The notes: generated from the sequence alone by a model not told the origin. DNA of 37,457 nucleotides from Acidobacteriota bacterium (GCA_022340665.1 JAJDNM010000023.1:1-37457); one strand, 5' to 3'; positions 14,909-25,131 are shown, counted from the stretch's first letter. Made by a program: numbers and translations.

Positions 14909-17900
14909 CTATTGTCCTTCCGCCCGCAACGATTCCAGGAAGCGGATGATCTCTTCCATGTCCGCCTCGTCTCCAGCGACCGGAAGGGTGATTTCCCCGT
15001 TCGGGCTCACCGCCGCGCCCCGCCAATCGCCAACCACGTCAGCAAAATCGGAGGAGGGTTTGACCGCCGGGTCCATGCGGAGCCGCCACTTGCGCGCTCG
15101 CCGAACCACCGAAGTCATCCCCGCTCTGCGAGCGGCCATGCGTACCCGTTGGGCACGAGCGAGATCGTCGACCTGTGGGGGGGCCGGTCCGTATCGATCG
15201 GACACCTCCTCGAGCAGTGACGCGAGCGCCTCGTCGTCGTCACAAGCGGCGAGCCGTTTGTAAAAGCTCAGGCGGAGGGAAGGCTCGGGCAGATACCTCT
15301 CCGGTAGCTGGAGGTCCATGCCGAGACGAAGTTCGACCTCGCGTTGAGTGTGCGGAACCCGGCCCTCGAGCTCGGCCACAGCCTCCTCGAGGAGTTGACA
15401 GTAGGTCTCGAACCCCACGGCCTCGAGAAATCCGTGCTGTTCGGCCCCCAACAGGTTCCCGGCACCGCGGATTTCCAAATCTCGGGCCGCAATCCGGAAC
15501 CCGGCGCCGAGCTCGCAGAATTCTTGGATGGCCGCTAGCCGTGCGCGCGCCGTTGGCGTCAGGCTCAGGCCCGGAGGCACCATGAAGTAGGCGAAAGCGA
15601 GACGCTCAGACCGACCGACGCGCCCCCTCAGCTGGTAGAGCTGCGCGAGACCGAAACGATCCGCGCGGTTGACCAGAAGGGTGTTGGCGTTGGGGATGTC
15701 GAGCCCGTTTTCGATGATCGCCGTCGCCAGGAGCACGTCTGCTTCGCCCGACAAAAACGTGTGCATCGCGCGTTCAAGGTCGCGTTCCGACATCTGACCG
15801 TGGGCCACCACGACCTTCGCTTCCGGAACCGTACGACACACCCAGTCGGCAAATGCACCAATCGATCGAACACGATTGTGGACAAAATACACCTGCCCTC
15901 CGCGCTCCATCTCGTACAGGATCGCCTCGCGAACCACCTCCTCCGAGAACTCGATCACGCTCGTCTCGACCGCTTGGCGGTCGCGTGGGGGAGTCTCGAT
16001 GATCGAAATGTCCCGAAGGCCGCTTAGAGACAGGTTCAAGGTGCGCGGTATCGGGGTTGCGGACATGGCGATCACGTCGACCTCCGTGCGGAGCTTTTTG
16101 AGGCGCTCTTTCTGAGCTACCCCGAACCGCTGCTCCTCGTCGAGAATCACCAGGCCGAGATCGCGGAAAAGAACCGAATCGGCGAGTAACCGGTGGGTTC
16201 CCACTACGATGTCGACTCGACCGTCTCGTAGGCCCTCGACGACCTCCGAGGCCTCGCTCCTTGAGACAAATCTCGAGAGCATCCGCGCCTCGACGGGAAA
16301 TCCCTCGAGCCTCCGCCGAAATGTCTCCAGGTGCTGATCCACGAGAATCGTGGTTGGCGCCAGGACCGCCACCTGCTTTCCGTCAAGCACCGCCTTGAAG
16401 GCGGCACGAATCGCGACCTCTGTCTTGCCGTAGCCGACATCGCCACACAACAAACGGTCCATCGGGCGCGCCGACTCCATGTCTTGCTTGATCTCGGCCA
16501 CCGCGCGGTCCTGGTCGGACGTCAGCTCGAACTCGAAGGCTTCCTCGAACTCCCTTTGCCAAGGTGAATCCGGTGAGTACTCGTAACCTTTCGAGGTCTG
16601 CCGTACGGCTGCCAACCGAAGCAGCTCCGCCGCCATTTCCCGGATCGCTTTTTTGACCCTCGCCTTGCGCCGCCGCCAGCTTCCACCTCCCAGGCGATCG
16701 AGCTTCGGCGGAACCTCGGTCTCGCCCGAGGCGAATTTCTGAATCAGGTCCGCGCGCTCCACAGGCACCATCAGGGAGTCTCCCCCGTGATACGCCAGGG
16801 ACAGCATCTCCAGCTCCCGCCCCTCCACCGTCACTCGCCTGAAACCCTTGAATCGCCCGATGCCATGATCGAGATGGACGACCAGGTCCCCGGGTCTGAG
16901 ATCGCGGAGATCCGACACGAACGCTCGCGCACCCGGCCGGCGGCGGCGGGGGCGGGGCACAGAGGTCAGATCGCGTCGTCCATAAACCGCGAGCACGTTT
17001 TCCCAAACGAACCCGCGCTGCAATTCACCTTCGACAATTGCCACGCTTCCCGGCGGGGGCGTCGTGGTTAACGGTTCCACCTCTCCTTCTCTCAGCAGAT
17101 GTGCGAATCGCCGACCTTCTCCCGGGGAACCAACAACCAGCGTCTGGACCATGTCGCAGGCGCGTCGCGACCGCAACTCGGGCACCAGATCCGGCAATCG
17201 GCGCACGAAGCTCTCCGCCGGGCGGGTCGCCAATCGGCGCCATTTCGTCGATCCATCCACCAGCTCCAGCTGTTCTATGCGCAATGAGGCATCGTCGATC
17301 GACGGCCAGAGCTTCTCCGGATCGGAGAGCAGGCGATCGGGAGGCGGAATCTCCATCGTGCGTTCGCTGAGAGTCTTCCACTCTCGATCCTGCACCTGCC
17401 ACCAGCGTGCGAGCGCACCCGTCACTTCGTCTCGATCACACACTACGACGTTTTTCGCGAGGTCGAGCCAGCTCGTCGACTCGCTCCCCAGATGAAGCGC
17501 TCCCCACCAGAGACGTCGCTCCACGCCTTCGGCCATTTGAACCGCCAGAGCCGGGTATTCGGCCTCGAGCTGCGCCGATATCTCGGCAAGAACCTGTGGC
17601 TTAGCTGGAAAGACATCGATCGGAAGCAGCGAGAGCTCGTCGATCTGTTCGTCGGAACTCCTCTGGCTGGTTGGATCGAAGCTCCTGATCGACTCCACAC
17701 ACTCGTCATCGAGCTGGAGCCTCATACCCTTCTCTCCGCCGGCGTGGATATCTACCACCCAGCCACGTATCGCGAAATCACCGGCCTCTTCGACCAGATC
17801 GACGCGCCGATAACCCGCCACACTCAGCTTTTCGGCCATCGATTCGAGATCGACAACCTGCCCTACATGCAATCGGAGGGTCGCTTCGCTGATCGCGTTC

Positions 17901-18283
17901 GGAACCGGCACCGGCGAGCCGAGCACGCGTGCCGGCACGACCACGAGATCCACGCCACCCTCACCGATGCGTTGCAGGAGATCGACCGTCCGAAGCCGCG
18001 CTGCAAGCGAAGGTTCAGTACCAAGATAAGGACCCGCAAATTCTGCCGGAGCGAGGCCCACTCGCAGATCCGGCGCGAGCAAACCCAGGCCCGCGGCAAG
18101 GTTCTCCGCGTCTCGTGTGCGCGGCACGACAACCAGGGTGAGATCCGTCGGCCACCCGTGCTCCGCGAGAGCGGCCATGACCAGGGCGCGGGCACCGGGG
18201 ACCACGCCACCGACCGCGAGTCCAGGCACACCGTCCCTGAGCTCACGGGTGAGAGTGGCCAGGTCCGGCAGTGGATACTTCAT
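14909..18283 (-). CDS. mfd: Transcription-repair coupling factor Mfd
   Basis: This protein has about 1124 residues from the ATG at 18283; an upstream in-frame ATG at 18313 would add ten. It removes RNA polymerase stalled at DNA lesions and recruits UvrA. Numbering from the longer start, a UvrB-like N-terminal region (to about 350) is followed by the CarD-like RNA polymerase interaction domain with DLVVHLDHGIGRFKGF (476-491). The RecG-like motor has Walker A GDVGYGKTE (624-632), the DEEQ box (725-728) and SATPIPRTLNLSLSG (751-765). The motor's second half follows (VAHGQMSERDLERAM), then the C-terminal UvrA-masking domain. Length is normal (E. coli 1148). Confidence 0.97.
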   Translation of the reverse strand: MKYPLPDLATLTRELRDGVPGLAVGGVVPGARALVMAALAEHGWPTDLTLVVVPRTRDAENLAAGLGLLAPDLRVGLAPAEFAGPYLGTEPSLAARLRTVDLLQRIGEGGVDLVVVPARVLGSPVPVPNAISEATLRLHVGQVVDLESMAEKLSVAGYRRVDLVEEAGDFAIRGWVVDIHAGGEKGMRLQLDDECVESIRSFDPTSQRSSDEQIDELSLLPIDVFPAKPQVLAEISAQLEAEYPALAVQMAEGVERRLWWGALHLGSESTSWLDLAKNVVVCDRDEVTGALARWWQVQDREWKTLSERTMEIPPPDRLLSDPEKLWPSIDDASLRIEQLELVDGSTKWRRLATRPAESFVRRLPDLVPELRSRRACDMVQTLVVGSPGEGRRFAHLLREGEVEPLTTTPPPGSVAIVEGELQRGFVWENVLAVYGRRDLTSVPRPRRRRPGARAFVSDLRDLRPGDLVVHLDHGIGRFKGFRRVTVEGRELEMLSLAYHGGDSLMVPVERADLIQKFASGETEVPPKLDRLGGGSWRRRKARVKKAIREMAAELLRLAAVRQTSKGYEYSPDSPWQREFEEAFEFELTSDQDRAVAEIKQDMESARPMDRLLCGDVGYGKTEVAIRAAFKAVLDGKQVAVLAPTTILVDQHLETFRRRLEGFPVEARMLSRFVSRSEASEVVEGLRDGRVDIVVGTHRLLADSVLFRDLGLVILDEEQRFGVAQKERLKKLRTEVDVIAMSATPIPRTLNLSLSGLRDISIIETPPRDRQAVETSVIEFSEEVVREAILYEMERGGQVYFVHNRVRSIGAFADWVCRTVPEAKVVVAHGQMSERDLERAMHTFLSGEADVLLATAIIENGLDIPNANTLLVNRADRFGLAQLYQLRGRVGRSERLAFAYFMVPPGLSLTPTARARLAAIQEFCELGAGFRIAARDLEIRGAGNLLGAEQHGFLEAVGFETYCQLLEEAVAELEGRVPHTQREVELRLGMDLQLPERYLPEPSLRLSFYKRLAACDDDEALASLLEEVSDRYGPAPPQVDDLARAQRVRMAARRAGMTSVVRRARKWRLRMDPAVKPSSDFADVVGDWRGAAVSPNGEITLPVAGDEADMEEIIRFLESLRAEGQ

Positions 18284-18451
18284 CACAGAGGCATCGATCC
18301 TACAGCGTTTCATGCCTGAGCACTCACTCTTCCCGAGAAGATGCAGAGGGGAAAGGCGAGAAGGAGCAGAGGAGATTACGTATCCTCGCCCCTTCTTCTT
18401 TTCTCAACGAGTCGGGTTATCTGACCTTCGAAGAGCCAACGCCGCGGTCAA

Positions 18452-19669
18452 TCACACCATCTTGAGCAGATGCCCCATTTTGAGCTTCTTGGTTTCGAGG
18501 TAATCCCGGTTGCTGTCGGTGGGAGGCACTTCGAGCGGTACGCGCTCTACGATTTCGAGGCCAAAACCGCGCAGCGCGGTGTACTTTTTCGGGTTGTTGG
18601 TCATCAACCGCAGCCGCCTCGCTCCGAGATCGACCAGAATCTGGGCTCCGGTTCCGTAGTCGCGCGGATCCGCCTTGAACCCGAGGTGGAGATTGGCCTC
18701 CACGGTGTCCTCACCGTCATCCTGGAGCTCGTACGCGCGCAGCTTGTTGAAGAGACCGATGCCCCGGCCCTCCTGGAGCAGATAAAGCAGTATTCCGGAA
18801 CCCTCTTCTGCGATCCTGCGCATCGCTGCGTCGAGCTGGGAGCCGCAGTCGCACCGGCGGGAGGCGAAGACGTCTCCAGTCAAACACTGAGAGTGGACTC
18901 GAACAAGAACTGGCTCGCTCGAGTTGATCGATCCCATGACCAACGCCACATGCTCCTCACCCGTCACCCGATTGCGGTAGCCGAAAATGCGGAAATCTCC
19001 CGCGTCTGTCGGCAGAGCTGGGCCCGCCACGCGTTCGACGAGCTTCTCCGTCCGCATGCGATGAGCGATGAGATCAGCCACCGTGAGGATGCCGAGGCCG
19101 TGTTCGCGGGCGAATTGCTCGAGCCGCGGCAGCCGTGCCATCTGACCGTCGTCGTCCATGATCTCGCACAGGACCCCGGACGGCGTCAGGCCGGCCATCC
19201 GCGCCAGATCGACCGACGCTTCGGTGTGGCCGGCCCTCTTGAGCACCCCTCCTCGCATCGCTCGTAGGGGAAACATATGGCCGGGACGCTGAAGATCATT
19301 TGGTCGAGTCTTCGGGTTGACGATCGCTCGCACGGTCGCCGCACGGTCGTGAGCGGAAATGCCGGTCGTAGTCCCTTCGCGGACCTCGACGCTGACCGTG
19401 AAGGCCGTGCCGTGGGCCGAGGTATTCTTCTCGACCATCAGCGGTAGCTCGAGCTCGTCACAACGCTCGCCCGTGATCGACACGCAAATCAGGCCACGCC
19501 CGAAACGGGCCATGAAGTTTATTGCCTCAGGGGTCACCATCTCGGAGGCGAGAATCAGGTCGCCTTCGTTCTCTCGGTCGGCATCGTCGACGACGATGAT
19601 CTGCTCACCGCGCGCGATCCTCGCCGCTGCCTCTTCGACCGTGATAAAAACGTCGTTGGTTTCCGTCAT
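18452..19669 (-). CDS. ribBA: Bifunctional DHBP synthase / GTP cyclohydrolase II
   Basis: This protein has 405 residues from the ATG at 19669, with GGGAGAG just upstream. The N-terminal RibB domain (about 5-205) contains [20 protein letters not shown] and [12 protein letters not shown] and makes 3,4-dihydroxy-2-butanone 4-phosphate. The C-terminal RibA domain (about 210-400) has the zinc Cys triad in [15 protein letters not shown] and [13 protein letters not shown] and opens GTP, so both precursors of riboflavin are made. No other rib gene is nearby. I looked upstream for an FMN riboswitch and did not find one. Confidence 0.97.
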   Translation of the reverse strand: MTETNDVFITVEEAAARIARGEQIIVVDDADRENEGDLILASEMVTPEAINFMARFGRGLICVSITGERCDELELPLMVEKNTSAHGTAFTVSVEVREGTTTGISAHDRAATVRAIVNPKTRPNDLQRPGHMFPLRAMRGGVLKRAGHTEASVDLARMAGLTPSGVLCEIMDDDGQMARLPRLEQFAREHGLGILTVADLIAHRMRTEKLVERVAGPALPTDAGDFRIFGYRNRVTGEEHVALVMGSINSSEPVLVRVHSQCLTGDVFASRRCDCGSQLDAAMRRIAEEGSGILLYLLQEGRGIGLFNKLRAYELQDDGEDTVEANLHLGFKADPRDYGTGAQILVDLGARRLRLMTNNPKKYTALRGFGLEIVERVPLEVPPTDSNRDYLETKKLKMGHLLKMV

Positions 19670-19852
19670 GCACTCTCCCATGTTCGCCGACACACAGCGA
19701 GCCCGAATGGTAGCCGTTCGCCACCCACGCCGCAAGCGCAAACGTCTCGATTTCGGAATGATGGATGCCCTCGCTTTCCTTTTCCTCTGTTTACCTGTTC
19801 CGATATATCCCTCGAAAGAGGACACCTTTGAAGGGTAGAATCGCGGGGCACC

Positions 19853-21028
19853 ATGGAAAACGATGTCATATACCTGGACTACAACGCCTCGACGCCGTGT
19901 GACCCGAGAGTCGTGGAGGCGATGGAGCCGTACTTCACTGAGGTCTACGCCAACCCCGCGAGCCGCAGCCACCGACCAGGCCAAGCCGCGTTCACCGCGC
20001 TGGAAAACGCCCGCGGAACGGTCGCAGCCTCAATCGGAGCGCGGATGGCCAGCGAAATCGTTTTCACCTCCGGCGCCACCGAGGCGAACAACCTCGCGAT
20101 CCTCGGTTCCGCCCGGGCACGGGTCGCTCGCGGCCGCCACCTGGTGACTCAGGCAACCGAACATCCGTCGGTGATCGAGGTCCTGCGTGCACTCCAATAT
20201 GACGGATGGACGCTCTCCGAAATCGGCGTCGACGCGGGAGGCCGCGTCCGCCTCGACGAGCTCGACGCCGTTTTGTCGGACGAAACAGCTCTGGTGAGTG
20301 TGATGCTCGCGAACAACGAGACCGGAACCGTGCAGAAAATTCGCGAGATCGCCGATCTCGTCCACGCGCGGGGCTCGATCCTCCACTGCGATGCGGCCCA
20401 AGGTGTCGGTAAGATCAGAGTGGATGTGGACGACCTCAGTGTCGATCTTCTCAGCCTTTCGGGGCACAAGGCGTACGGACCCAAGGGAATCGGAGCCCTC
20501 TATGTACGCAAGACCGCTCCACCTCTCAAGCTCGATTCGTTGCTCCACGGCGGCGGTCACGAGGGCGGTATCCGCTCGGGCACACCCAACCTGCACGGAG
20601 CGGTAGGCCTCGCCCGGGCCCTCGAGATCTGCGGCGTGGAGCTCGACACGGAGAGTCCGCGAATCGCAGCACTCCGAGACCGGCTCGAAGCCTCTGTGAC
20701 AGCTGCCGTAGAGCACGCGACGGTCAACGGCTCGTCCAGTCACCGTCTGCCGGGCACGAGTAACATTTCGTTCCCCGGTATCGAAGGCAACGCCCTGCTC
20801 GCCTCGCTACCGGATCTGGCGCTCAGCAGCGGATCTGCCTGCACGTCGTCCCACCCCGAGGCGTCACCCGTTCTGCTCGCGATGGGGGTGAAGCCAGAGC
20901 TTGCCAGGGCCTCGTTGCGGATCAGCGTTGGACGTTTTACAACCGAAGAAGAAATCGTTCGTGCGGCTTCGCGCATCTGCGAGGAGGTCGTGCGCCTGCG
21001 GAACCTGAAGCGTGGCAGAAGGCGTTAG
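19853..21028 (+). CDS. Cysteine desulfurase (IscS/NifS family)
   Basis: This 391-residue PLP enzyme starts [15 protein letters not shown]. The PLP lysine is Lys206 in [12 protein letters not shown], and the catalytic persulfide cysteine is Cys330 in SSGSACTS. The ATEHPS and [10 protein letters not shown] motifs that hold PLP are intact. It releases sulfur from cysteine for Fe-S clusters or thiolation. A role in selenium delivery is possible in principle, since a selenoprotein gene lies 9 kb away, but nothing in the sequence singles that out. No iscU or regulator adjoins it. It is divergent from ribBA. Its TAG stop is formed by the first bases of the inverted-repeat element downstream. Confidence 0.93.
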   Translation: MENDVIYLDYNASTPCDPRVVEAMEPYFTEVYANPASRSHRPGQAAFTALENARGTVAASIGARMASEIVFTSGATEANNLAILGSARARVARGRHLVTQATEHPSVIEVLRALQYDGWTLSEIGVDAGGRVRLDELDAVLSDETALVSVMLANNETGTVQKIREIADLVHARGSILHCDAAQGVGKIRVDVDDLSVDLLSLSGHKAYGPKGIGALYVRKTAPPLKLDSLLHGGGHEGGIRSGTPNLHGAVGLARALEICGVELDTESPRIAALRDRLEASVTAAVEHATVNGSSSHRLPGTSNISFPGIEGNALLASLPDLALSSGSACTSSHPEASPVLLAMGVKPELARASLRISVGRFTTEEEIVRAASRICEEVVRLRNLKRGRRR

Positions 21029-21207
21029 CCCGCATTATTCATGAGGGTTCGTCGCGAGGGCGGCGAGGTGCCGTGCCCAGTGGAGTTTGCGACCCGAGGG
21101 GCGCGGCGGCGTACTTGACGGTACGTCGAGCACCCCAAGGCGAGCAAACACCGCTGGGTATGGTGCATCGCCGGTCGCAGTAAAGGCTTCATGAATCACA
21201 CGGGCTA
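21026..21207. repeat. 182-bp long-inverted-repeat element with TAGCCCG ends
   Basis: The ends are 19-bp inverted repeats matching at 16 of 19 positions: TAGCCCGCATTATTCATGA at 21026-21044 and the complement of 21189-21207. Inside, the 40-base arms 21062-21101 and 21133-21172 are also inverted copies (28 of 40 positions by hand alignment), around a central 31 bp containing near-palindromic GTAC motifs. The whole block could fold as one long hairpin. It fills the gap between two convergent genes and supplies the stop codons of both. It has no coding capacity. It could be a MITE-like insertion or a structured bidirectional terminator. Confidence 0.85.
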
Positions 21208-22415
21208 GGTGTAGCGTCCTCATCGTGATAGAGCAGGATGCCTTCGAGATGGTTTTCGAAGTCGGTCACTGACGCACGCCATGAATCGAAGAGGTGTTCG
21301 AAACCACGCCCCTCTTCGATGCATCGTCTCGCCTCCGGCGAGCCGGTCAAGAGATCCAGAGCCGGGACTTCGCTGACGAACTCGTACGGATCCGAGCGCC
21401 AGGTAAAGTCCGTCGGGTGCAGGTCGTGGATCGTCTTGAGGAGGTGCAGGCCAAAGGCCACTGGTTCGAGAGCATCACGATCGACAAGGTGTGTTTCGAC
21501 GCCCGCACAGACCTCATTGGCGTGTTTTCCGAACACCGGTCGAAAGCGTGTCGGGCGGAAGGCGACCCCTGAAAGGTCGAGATCGCGCAGGTTGGATACG
21601 AGCCTCTCCGCGTCGATCCACGGCGCACCCACCAGGTGGAAAGGTCTCGAGGTCCCGCGACCCTCAGAGAGAGTCGTTGCTTCCAGAAAACAGAGGCCGG
21701 GGTAGAGAGAAGCCGTTTCCAGAGCCGGCATGTTGGGGCTCGGCAGCACCCAGGGAACATCGGTGTCGTCCAGCCAGTCACGCCGTCGCCAACCCCGGCA
21801 CGGAACGACAGTCAGTTCGAGCTGCGGATAGCGCTGGCGCTGCAGCAACAGCGCAATTTCACCCAGAGTCAGCCCGTGACGCGCAGGCACCGGTAGCTGG
21901 GAGACGAAACTCTCGAAGCCTCGCTCCACCAATCCACCCTCCCGCATCACTCCGTTGATCGGGTTCGGCCGGTCGAGGAGCATGACTTCTACAAGTGCCT
22001 TTTCGCAAGCCGCCATGACCCAGTCCATGGTTGCAGCGAACGTGTAGTAGCGAGAGCCGATATCGGGCAGGTCAACCACCACCACCTCGACACCGTCGAG
22101 GTCCTCCTGCTTTGGCGCGAGCGTTTCGGCCGAGCAGCCGTATAACGAGCGCACTTCGCAGCCGGTAAGCTCATCCCGAAGATCTTCCACCGCCTCCATG
22201 TCCTGGGCGACTCCGTCGAGACCGTGCTCTGGCGCGAAGAGGCGAACCAGGGGTCCGGGATTCACGGCGAGCAGGGCCGTCCGGGCTGGATCGAGCCTTG
22301 CGGTCACCGTCGCCTGGTTGGAGAGCAGGGCCCAGCCGCGGCCGCCGATCAGCTGCGGTTTTTCGAGCAAGATTTCGAGGCCAGTTTGAACCCGTTGCAT
22401 AGCCGTATGGTACAT
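21189..22415 (-). CDS. DUF1343 / NamZ-like exo-beta-N-acetylmuramidase
   Basis: This protein has 408 residues from the ATG at 22415, with GAGG upstream; ATG codons on either side are alternatives. DUF1343 features are clear: GLEILLEKPQLIGGRGWALLSNQ near the start (first 20 residues shown by the GLE...LLSNQ pattern), LFAPEHGLDG, VVVDLPDIGSRYYTF, DRPNPING and LPSPNMPALETASLYPG. NamZ of Bacillus in this family removes terminal N-acetylmuramic acid from peptidoglycan fragments. There is no signal peptide, so action on imported muropeptides in the cytoplasm is likely. Its last codons and TGA stop lie within the inverted-repeat element. Confidence 0.88.
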   Translation of the reverse strand: MYHTAMQRVQTGLEILLEKPQLIGGRGWALLSNQATVTARLDPARTALLAVNPGPLVRLFAPEHGLDGVAQDMEAVEDLRDELTGCEVRSLYGCSAETLAPKQEDLDGVEVVVVDLPDIGSRYYTFAATMDWVMAACEKALVEVMLLDRPNPINGVMREGGLVERGFESFVSQLPVPARHGLTLGEIALLLQRQRYPQLELTVVPCRGWRRRDWLDDTDVPWVLPSPNMPALETASLYPGLCFLEATTLSEGRGTSRPFHLVGAPWIDAERLVSNLRDLDLSGVAFRPTRFRPVFGKHANEVCAGVETHLVDRDALEPVAFGLHLLKTIHDLHPTDFTWRSDPYEFVSEVPALDLLTGSPEARRCIEEGRGFEHLFDSWRASVTDFENHLEGILLYHDEDATPSPCDS

Positions 22416-22592
22416 CGCTCCCTCGGCACGCAACCTCGGATGGGACGGAGTCGCCGATCAGTCACATTCGAGACTTTAGGGATCACGCTCGACCTACGAA
22501 GGCCCAAAGATCACCGAGTTATGCTGCAAAAGAACTCTTTCGATCACCACTCCTCGGTCCCTGTATCTTTTCGGTCCCACTCCCCCTCCGGA

Positions 22593-22623
22593 CAAAAAAT
22601 TTCCTTCCCAGGAAACCTTTTTG
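22593..22623 (+). terminator. Hairpin with T-tract upstream of msrA
   Basis: TTTCCT (22600-22605) pairs with AGGAAA (22610-22615) around the loop TCCC, flanked by CAAAAA and TTTTTG that also pair. On either strand it is a small hairpin followed by five or six T residues. It lies 41 bp before the msrA start, so it may act as a terminator or attenuator. The rest of the 22416-22664 gap shows no gene. Confidence 0.4.
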
Positions 22624-22664
22624 TGTTCTCCGGCATTACTAGTGATTGAACTGGAGGTCACGAG

Positions 22665-23294
22665 ATGCGATTCAACAAATACGCAATCGGCGCGCTGTTC
22701 GCCGTTACGGTGCTTGTCGCCACCGCCCTGCTCGCGCCGCTCGGCCACGCGAACGACGACGGCACCGAATTTGCGACCTTTGCCGGCGGTTGTTTCTGGT
22801 GCATCGAGGCCGACTTCGAGAAGGTCGAAGGTGTGCTCTCGGTCGTGTCGGGTTACACCGGTGGCTCTGTTGCCAACCCGACCTACGCCCAAGTCTCGTC
22901 CGGCAAAACCGGTCACACCGAAGCGGTGCGCGTCGCCTTCGATCCCGAGATCGTGAGCTACGAAGATCTGCTCGCGATTTTCTGGCGCAACATCGACCCG
23001 ACGGTCAAAAACCGGCAATTCTGCGACGTTGGAAAACAGTATCGGACCGCGATCTTCTATCACGACGAGAGCCAGCGTCAGGCCGCCGAGAAGTCGCGCG
23101 CTGCGCTCGAGAAAACCAAGCCCTTCGCCGTACCGATCGTCACCGAGATCACACCAGCCGCCGAGTTCTATCCTGCCGAGGACTATCACCAAGATTTTGC
23201 CAAAAAGAATCCGGCCCGATACCAGAGCTACCGCAAAGGCTGCAAACGCGACAACCGGCTATCGGAGATTTGGGATGAGAAGAATGAAAAATAG
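22665..23294 (+). CDS. msrA: Exported peptide methionine-S-sulfoxide reductase MsrA
   Basis: This 209-residue protein has a signal peptide (about 1-29, ending GHAN) and the MsrA core with the catalytic motif [17 protein letters not shown] (Cys43). Further matches are [18 protein letters not shown], and [14 protein letters not shown], with resolving cysteines later (RKGCKRDN). It reduces methionine-S-sulfoxide in periplasmic proteins. GGAGG stands 7 bases before the ATG. The next gene, msrB, overlaps its end by 20 bp, so both stereoisomers are handled by one operon. Confidence 0.95.
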   Translation: MRFNKYAIGALFAVTVLVATALLAPLGHANDDGTEFATFAGGCFWCIEADFEKVEGVLSVVSGYTGGSVANPTYAQVSSGKTGHTEAVRVAFDPEIVSYEDLLAIFWRNIDPTVKNRQFCDVGKQYRTAIFYHDESQRQAAEKSRAALEKTKPFAVPIVTEITPAAEFYPAEDYHQDFAKKNPARYQSYRKGCKRDNRLSEIWDEKNEK

Positions 23295-23853
23295 GCTGCC
23301 CTCGTCGTTTCTTGTCGCTGTTTGTTGTATCGTCCCGCTTTCATCGCAGTGCACCGCGCAGGGCGGCGCGCAGGACACGAATCGAAGCACGGGGAACACG
23401 AAAATGAGCAAGCAAGAACTCCAACAAAAACTGACGCCCGAGCAGTACAGGGTGACCCAGGAATGCGGTACCGAGCCGCCGTTCAAGAATGAGTACTGGG
23501 ACAACCACCGGCCCGGCATCTACGTCGATGTCGTGTCCGGAGAACCGCTTTTCGCCTCGATTCACAAGTACGACTCCGGTTCCGGTTGGCCTTCCTTCAC
23601 TCAGCCCCTGGTGAAGGAGAACATCGTCGAGCAGGAGGATCGCAGTCTCCTGATGGTGCGGACGGAGGTGCGCTCATCGGGAGCGGACTCGCACCTCGGC
23701 CATCTCTTCGAGGACGGACCGGCACCGAAGGGCCTCCGATACTGCATCAACTCGGCCGCTCTCCGTTTCATCGCCGTGGAGGATCTCGAAGACGAGGGTT
23801 ATGGCGAGTTTCTGCCGCTCTTCGAGGAGAAAGCCTCAGGTTCGAGCCCCTAG
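23275..23853 (+). CDS. msrB: Exported peptide methionine-R-sulfoxide reductase MsrB
   Basis: This protein has about 192 residues from the ATG at 23275 (GGAG 6 bases upstream); an ATG three codons later is possible. Residues 1-30 are a signal peptide. The MsrB domain (about 43-180) has [41 protein letters not shown] and the catalytic [11 protein letters not shown]. The two CxxC zinc knuckles seen in many MsrB proteins are absent: the first reads D-V-V-S ([13 protein letters not shown]). It is therefore of the zinc-free class. It overlaps msrA. Confidence 0.94.
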   Translation: MRRMKNRLPSSFLVAVCCIVPLSSQCTAQGGAQDTNRSTGNTKMSKQELQQKLTPEQYRVTQECGTEPPFKNEYWDNHRPGIYVDVVSGEPLFASIHKYDSGSGWPSFTQPLVKENIVEQEDRSLLMVRTEVRSSGADSHLGHLFEDGPAPKGLRYCINSAALRFIAVEDLEDEGYGEFLPLFEEKASGSSP

Positions 23854-23916
23854 CTCGCCCCACGCCCGCCACCGCTTCGTCATAATGGAGCAGTAGCTTG
23901 CAGTGGAGAGGCAGGG

Positions 23917-24957
23917 ATGACAGACAAGCAGCGAGTGGCCCTCATATTCGGTGGCCGTTCAGGCGAGCACGATGTGTCCATCGTCTCGGCCCGATCGGTC
24001 GATCGAGCGCTCGATCGCAACAAGTACCAGGTAGTTCCCCTGGCAATCGACCGGCAGGGGTTGTGGACTGACGCGAGCACCGCCCGGCGGGTCCTTGACG
24101 ATTCTGCAAACCGTGCCGACAAGGTTGTTCGCTTCGAGGGCACGTCCCGGCTCGATCCTGGCCTCCTCGATGGCACGATCGATATCGCCTTTCCCGTTCT
24201 GCACGGCCCCTTTGGAGAGGACGGAACCATCCAGGGGCTTTTCGAGATGATTGATCTCCCGTACGTTGGATCGGATGCCACCTCGTCGGCCCTGTGCATG
24301 GACAAGATCTTCTGCAAACGGATGTTTGCCCAGGCCGGCCTGCCGACCTCTGACTGGGTCGAGTTGGACCTGCCTACATGGTCGGAAGACGTTCGTCACG
24401 TCTCCGTCCAGTGCCTGGATCTCGGACTTCCAATTTTCGTCAAGCCAGCGCGGTTGGGATCATCAGTTGGAATCAGCAAGGTCACTGATCCCGCCGACCT
24501 GGCGCCCGCGATCGAAACCGCGTTTGCTCAGGGCCAACGCGTGCTGGTCGAAAAAGGGCTCGATGTTCGGGAGATCGAAATCGCAGTCATCGGCAACCAG
24601 CACCCTCGAGCCGCCGTGCCCGGGGAAGTGGTGCCGGGTCACGATTTTTACGACTACGACGACAAATACCTCGATTCAACCTGCCAACTGCTTGCGCCTG
24701 CTCCGCTCGAAGAGAGGCAATCCGCGACGGCAAGAGAGCTCGGGGTGACGGTGTTCCAGCTTCTCGGTTGTACCGGAATGGCTCGGGTTGATCTATTTCT
24801 CGAGCACGATAGTGGTCTTTTTTGGGTCAACGAAATCAACACGATTCCGGGTTTCACGCCGATTTCGATGTACCCCCGGCTGTGGGAGCTGTCCGGCCTC
24901 AGCTATTCGGAGCTGATCGACGAATTGATCCGCCTCGGTTTCGAACGCACTCGGTAA
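23917..24957 (+). CDS. ddl: D-alanine--D-alanine ligase
   Basis: This 346-residue ATP-grasp enzyme makes D-Ala-D-Ala for peptidoglycan. The start has LIFGGRSGEHDVS, then PVLHGPFGEDGTIQG, an ATP-grasp lid FVKPARLGSSVGISK, YDYDDKYLD (omega loop region) and VNEINTIPGFTPISMYP at the metal and D-Ala site. GAGAGGCAGGG precedes the ATG. It stands apart from any mur cluster here. Length and all main motifs are normal. A D-Ala-D-Lac specificity is not indicated, but I did not test it. Confidence 0.96.
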   Translation: MTDKQRVALIFGGRSGEHDVSIVSARSVDRALDRNKYQVVPLAIDRQGLWTDASTARRVLDDSANRADKVVRFEGTSRLDPGLLDGTIDIAFPVLHGPFGEDGTIQGLFEMIDLPYVGSDATSSALCMDKIFCKRMFAQAGLPTSDWVELDLPTWSEDVRHVSVQCLDLGLPIFVKPARLGSSVGISKVTDPADLAPAIETAFAQGQRVLVEKGLDVREIEIAVIGNQHPRAAVPGEVVPGHDFYDYDDKYLDSTCQLLAPAPLEERQSATARELGVTVFQLLGCTGMARVDLFLEHDSGLFWVNEINTIPGFTPISMYPRLWELSGLSYSELIDELIRLGFERTR

Positions 24958-25036
24958 ACGACTCGGCCGGAAGCTCGGGTACGATACCCACCGGGAATCA
25001 CTTTCTTGAAAAGGCGGACCGCGCCGCCCCAAGGGC

Positions 25037-25065
25037 TTGACCAGGGTCCTCTCAAGCACTATGGT
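25037..25065 (+). promoter_or_regulatory. Candidate promoter of maeB
   Basis: TTGACC (25037-25042) and TATGGT (25060-25065) are separated by 17 bases, a good -35/-10 pair about 67 bp before the maeB ATG. Confidence 0.5.
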
Positions 25066-25131
25066 CCGCGCTCGTGGAAGCCCCTTGCGAGTCGATTCCG
25101 CCCGACAACGATCGAATCGAGGAAACCGGCC

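Noticed and set aside
19670-19852. FMN riboswitch before ribBA
   Set aside because: I looked for the conserved junction and stem sequences on the minus strand and found none.
22665-23853. Selenocysteine in MsrA or MsrB
   Set aside because: Both catalytic positions are encoded by Cys codons, with no in-frame TGA.
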